Assembly (NCBI GenBank): GCA_030832235.1
Contig: JAURJO010000482.1
Location: 1 to 8,074, forward strand
Direction of reading: 5' to 3'
DNA length: 8,074 nucleotides
DNA from: Verrucomicrobiota bacterium
GTDB taxonomy: Bacteria > Verrucomicrobiota > Verrucomicrobiia > Opitutales > Opitutaceae
Part shown: one piece after another, positions 6,205 through 8,074 of the stretch
Position numbering within the stretch: position 1 is the stretch's first letter
Layout of the letters: each line of letters starts with the position of its first letter
The notes under the pieces: model-generated
What the model saw: the letters and a program-made list of their open reading frames with translations, nothing else
Told to the model about the DNA's origin: nothing
Databases searched by the model: none
Program-made: the position numbers and the translations under genes

Positions 6205-7101
6205 ATGGCGCCCTCCCACGTCACCGTCTGCCTCTGCACCTGCCGGAGAACCGACCGGTTGCCCCGTCTGCTGACCGCACTCGCCGGCCAGGAGACGGCC
6301 GGAGCCTTCACGCACTCGCTCGCGGTGGTCGACAACGACCCGGCTGGATCGGCGGGGTCCGTGATCCGGAAGTTCGCGGCAAACAGCACCGTCGAGGTGC
6401 GGTACAGCTGGGAACCACAACCGAACATCGCTCGCGCCCGGAACCGCGCCCTCTCGCTCGCCCGAGGCGAACACGTCGCGTTCATCGACGACGACGAGTC
6501 ACCGGGGGCCGACTGGCTTCGCCAACTCCATGCGGCTGTCCATCGTGACCGCGCATCGGCGGTCCTCGGGCCGGTGCGACCACGGTACGCGATCCCACCA
6601 CCCGGCTGGCTGCTGCGCGGAAAATTCTGGGAACGCGACGAACTGCCGAGCGGCGCTCGCGTGCCATGGAACCGCTGCCGCACCGGCAACGCCCTCGTGC
6701 GGCGCGCCGCTCTGCCGGCCCTTGATCCGGTGTTCGATGAGCGACTCGCGACCGGCGGAGAGGATGTCGATCTCTTCCGCCGCCTCGCCGCCGCCGGCCA
6801 CTTGTTCACGTGGTGCGCCGAAGCCGTCGTGCACGAGGACGTTCCGCCGCATCGCTGCACCCGTCGCTACCTGCTCCGCCGCGCGCTCCTTCGCGGCCGC
6901 AACAGTCTCCGCGTCACCCCGGCTCCCCTTCGCGCCGTGACCTCCTCGGCCGCCGCGCTCCCGGCCTACCTGCTCCTGCTCCCACCCGCCCTCCTCTGCG
7001 GCCAGCACCACTTCATGAGTCTCGCCGTGCGGATCGGCGATCACGCCGGCCGGTTGCTCGCCGCCGCGGGTTGCGAGCCGATCCGGAAACGCACGCCATG
7101 A
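6205..7101 (+). CDS. Glycosyltransferase family 2 (second copy, distinct subfamily)
   Basis: 298 residues from ATG 6205, only 5 nt after the preceding stop, with no clear Shine-Dalgarno, so coupled translation is likely. The GT-A domain opens with VTVCLCTCRRTDRLPRLL, then LAVVDNDPAGSAG. NIARARNRALSLARGEHVAF leads into the metal site IDDDESP (Asp95-Asp97). FDERLATGGEDVDLFRRL carries the Glu186-Asp187 pair expected of the catalytic base, and TGNALVRRAAL is the usual acceptor-side strand. At about 244-266, AVTSSAAALPAYLLLLPPAL is a probable membrane helix, suggesting anchoring at the inner membrane. It diverges strongly from the neighbouring GT2, so the two probably make different linkages of the same repeat unit. 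Its stop overlaps the next start as ATGA. Confidence 0.9.
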   Translation: MAPSHVTVCLCTCRRTDRLPRLLTALAGQETAGAFTHSLAVVDNDPAGSAGSVIRKFAANSTVEVRYSWEPQPNIARARNRALSLARGEHVAFIDDDESPGADWLRQLHAAVHRDRASAVLGPVRPRYAIPPPGWLLRGKFWERDELPSGARVPWNRCRTGNALVRRAALPALDPVFDERLATGGEDVDLFRRLAAAGHLFTWCAEAVVHEDVPPHRCTRRYLLRRALLRGRNSLRVTPAPLRAVTSSAAALPAYLLLLPPALLCGQHHFMSLAVRIGDHAGRLLAAAGCEPIRKRTP

Positions 7102-8021
7102 GGATAATAACCACCATGCGGGACGATCGCCTCGAAGTCGCCGGACACCGTCTGGAATGCGTCGGCCGATGGCCCCGGGTCGCCCGGTTGAGCGACGAGG
7201 TTTGGCAGGAACCACCACGCCCGGAGATTTCCGACCTCATCGCCGCCGCGCGCGGTTCGCGTCTGCGCGCCGATCTCGTCACGGTTGCCCAGGACATCAC
7301 CGCGCCGGAACCGCGGCATGCCGCCTTTCCGCTCACCTGGGACAGCGTCGCGGTCGCCGACGCGACCGACTTCGGTTCGTGGTGGGAGGCTCTGCCGCAG
7401 GAATCGAGGAAGCACGTGCGTCGATCCCGCAAAGCGGGCGTCGTCGTGCGCCCCGCCCCGTTCGACCACGACCTGGTTGCAGGCATCAAGCGGCTTTACG
7501 ACGAGACTCCGGTGCGCCAGGGCCGTCGTTTTCCACACCACGGGAAGGAACTGGCAACCGTGCGGCGCGAGAATTCCTCCTACCTCGCCCGCTCCCATTT
7601 CCTGGGCGCCTACCTCGGCGAGACGCTCATCGGTTTCGTGAAACTCGTGCGCGTCGGACCGGCCGCCCGCATCATGCAGATCCTGGCGGCGCAGGCGCAC
7701 CGCGACGTGTTTCCGACCCAGGCGCTCCTCGCCGCCGCCGTCGAGCTCTGTCCCAAACTGCCCGTGCGGCACCTGATCTACGGCCAGTACATCTACGGAC
7801 GGAAGGACCGCAGCCCGATGACGGAATTCAAGCGCCGCAACGGATTTCGCGACATCCGCGTGCCACGGTACCATGTACCCCTCAACTGGCGTGGCCGTCT
7901 CGCGCTGAGCACCGGCTTTCATCGCCCGTCCGGCGATCGCCTGCCGGAACCCATCGTCAACGTCTTCCTGCGCCTCCGCTCCCTCGCGCTCGCGGTCCGT
8001 CCGCCGCGACCCGCGGTCTGA
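7098..8021 (+). CDS. FemAB/GNAT-like acyltransferase of polysaccharide cluster
   Basis: 307 residues from ATG 7098, which overlaps the previous stop as ATGA; an in-frame ATG at 7116 is a weaker alternative with GAGG 12 nt ahead. After a variable N-terminal region of about 90 residues come FGSWWEALPQESRKHVRRSRKAG in two pieces (the basic KHVRRSRK at 105-112), then YDETPVRQGRRF (Gln141), and a GNAT-like beta strand and loop (FLGAYLGETLIGFVKLV, about 170-184). IMQILAAQAHRD, a helix with VELCPKL, YGQYIYG and TEFKRRNGF (Glu243-Phe250) complete the pattern. The arrangement resembles the acyl-CoA or aminoacyl N-acyltransferase superfamily, and I recall similar proteins beside glycosyltransferases in other surface-glycan loci. 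Likely job (inference): adding an acetyl or similar group to an amino sugar of the repeat unit in the cytoplasm. It is the last gene of the run; the tRNA starts 10 nt after its stop. Confidence 0.7.
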   Translation: MRIITTMRDDRLEVAGHRLECVGRWPRVARLSDEVWQEPPRPEISDLIAAARGSRLRADLVTVAQDITAPEPRHAAFPLTWDSVAVADATDFGSWWEALPQESRKHVRRSRKAGVVVRPAPFDHDLVAGIKRLYDETPVRQGRRFPHHGKELATVRRENSSYLARSHFLGAYLGETLIGFVKLVRVGPAARIMQILAAQAHRDVFPTQALLAAAVELCPKLPVRHLIYGQYIYGRKDRSPMTEFKRRNGFRDIRVPRYHVPLNWRGRLALSTGFHRPSGDRLPEPIVNVFLRLRSLALAVRPPRPAV

Positions 8022-8031
8022 CCTATCCTTC

Positions 8032-8074
8032 GCCGGTGTAGCTTAGTGGTAAAGCGGCCGACTTGTTTTCGGCA
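8032..8074 (+). tRNA. tRNA-Thr (anticodon UGU), 3' part outside the window
   Basis: The acceptor 5' strand is gccggtg (8032-8038), followed by TA at positions 8-9. A perfect 4-bp D stem (gctt/aagc, 8041-8055) encloses the loop agtggta. The anticodon stem gccga/tcggc (8057-8061 with 8069-8073) closes a 7-nt loop cttgttt. T33 is present and the anticodon is TGT at 8064-8066, which reads ACA (Thr). Bases 37 and 38 are T T, where bacterial tRNA-Thr normally has A A. The variable region, T arm and acceptor 3' strand lie outside the window, so it is not possible to say whether the gene is intact. Confidence 0.75.

Overview
This 8.07 kb window is part of a GC-rich bacterial exopolysaccharide or capsule biosynthesis locus. 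Every recognisable gene lies on the + strand. In order they are: the C-terminal part of a chain-length determinant/tyrosine-kinase-like protein (cut by the left edge), a two-domain polysaccharide deacetylase-glycosyltransferase fusion, an (alpha/alpha)-toroid protein, two family 2 glycosyltransferases, a FemAB/GNAT-like acyltransferase, and the first half of a tRNA-Thr gene running off the right edge. The high GC content, the frequent absence of Shine-Dalgarno sequences, the style of the degenerate kinase domain and the palindromic intergenic repeats resemble Verrucomicrobiota of the Opitutaceae type. That placement is an impression from sequence character, not a proof.

Layout. 1-1420: Wzz/GumC-like protein with coiled coil, second membrane helix and a degenerate P-loop domain. 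1421-1677: non-coding, with two 68-bp palindromic elements that share perfect arms and have diverged loops; the second abuts the ribosome binding site of the next gene. 1678-3855: NodB-type deacetylase fused to a GT4 glycosyltransferase. 3856-4085: non-coding, with a second, unrelated palindrome family (AGGGACAGGC) and two partial copies of one arm. 4086-7101 and on to 8021: four tightly packed genes (4-nt ATGA overlap, 5-nt gap, 4-nt ATGA overlap) that look like one translationally coupled operon. 8032-8074: 5' half of tRNA-Thr(UGU).

How the genes may work together (inference): the glycosyltransferases (one GT4, two GT2) assemble a repeat unit on a lipid carrier at the inner face of the membrane. 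The acyltransferase may decorate a sugar. The deacetylase domain and the toroid protein may edit or process the glycan. The Wzz-like protein would govern chain length and export. No flippase, polymerase or outer-membrane exporter is inside the window, so the locus must continue to the left.

I do not see an obviously new defence or mobile system. The points most worth a second look are the pseudokinase-like P-loop, the deacetylase-GT4 fusion, the unassigned toroid protein, the two palindrome families (one possibly interacting with a ribosome binding site) and the odd anticodon loop of the tRNA.
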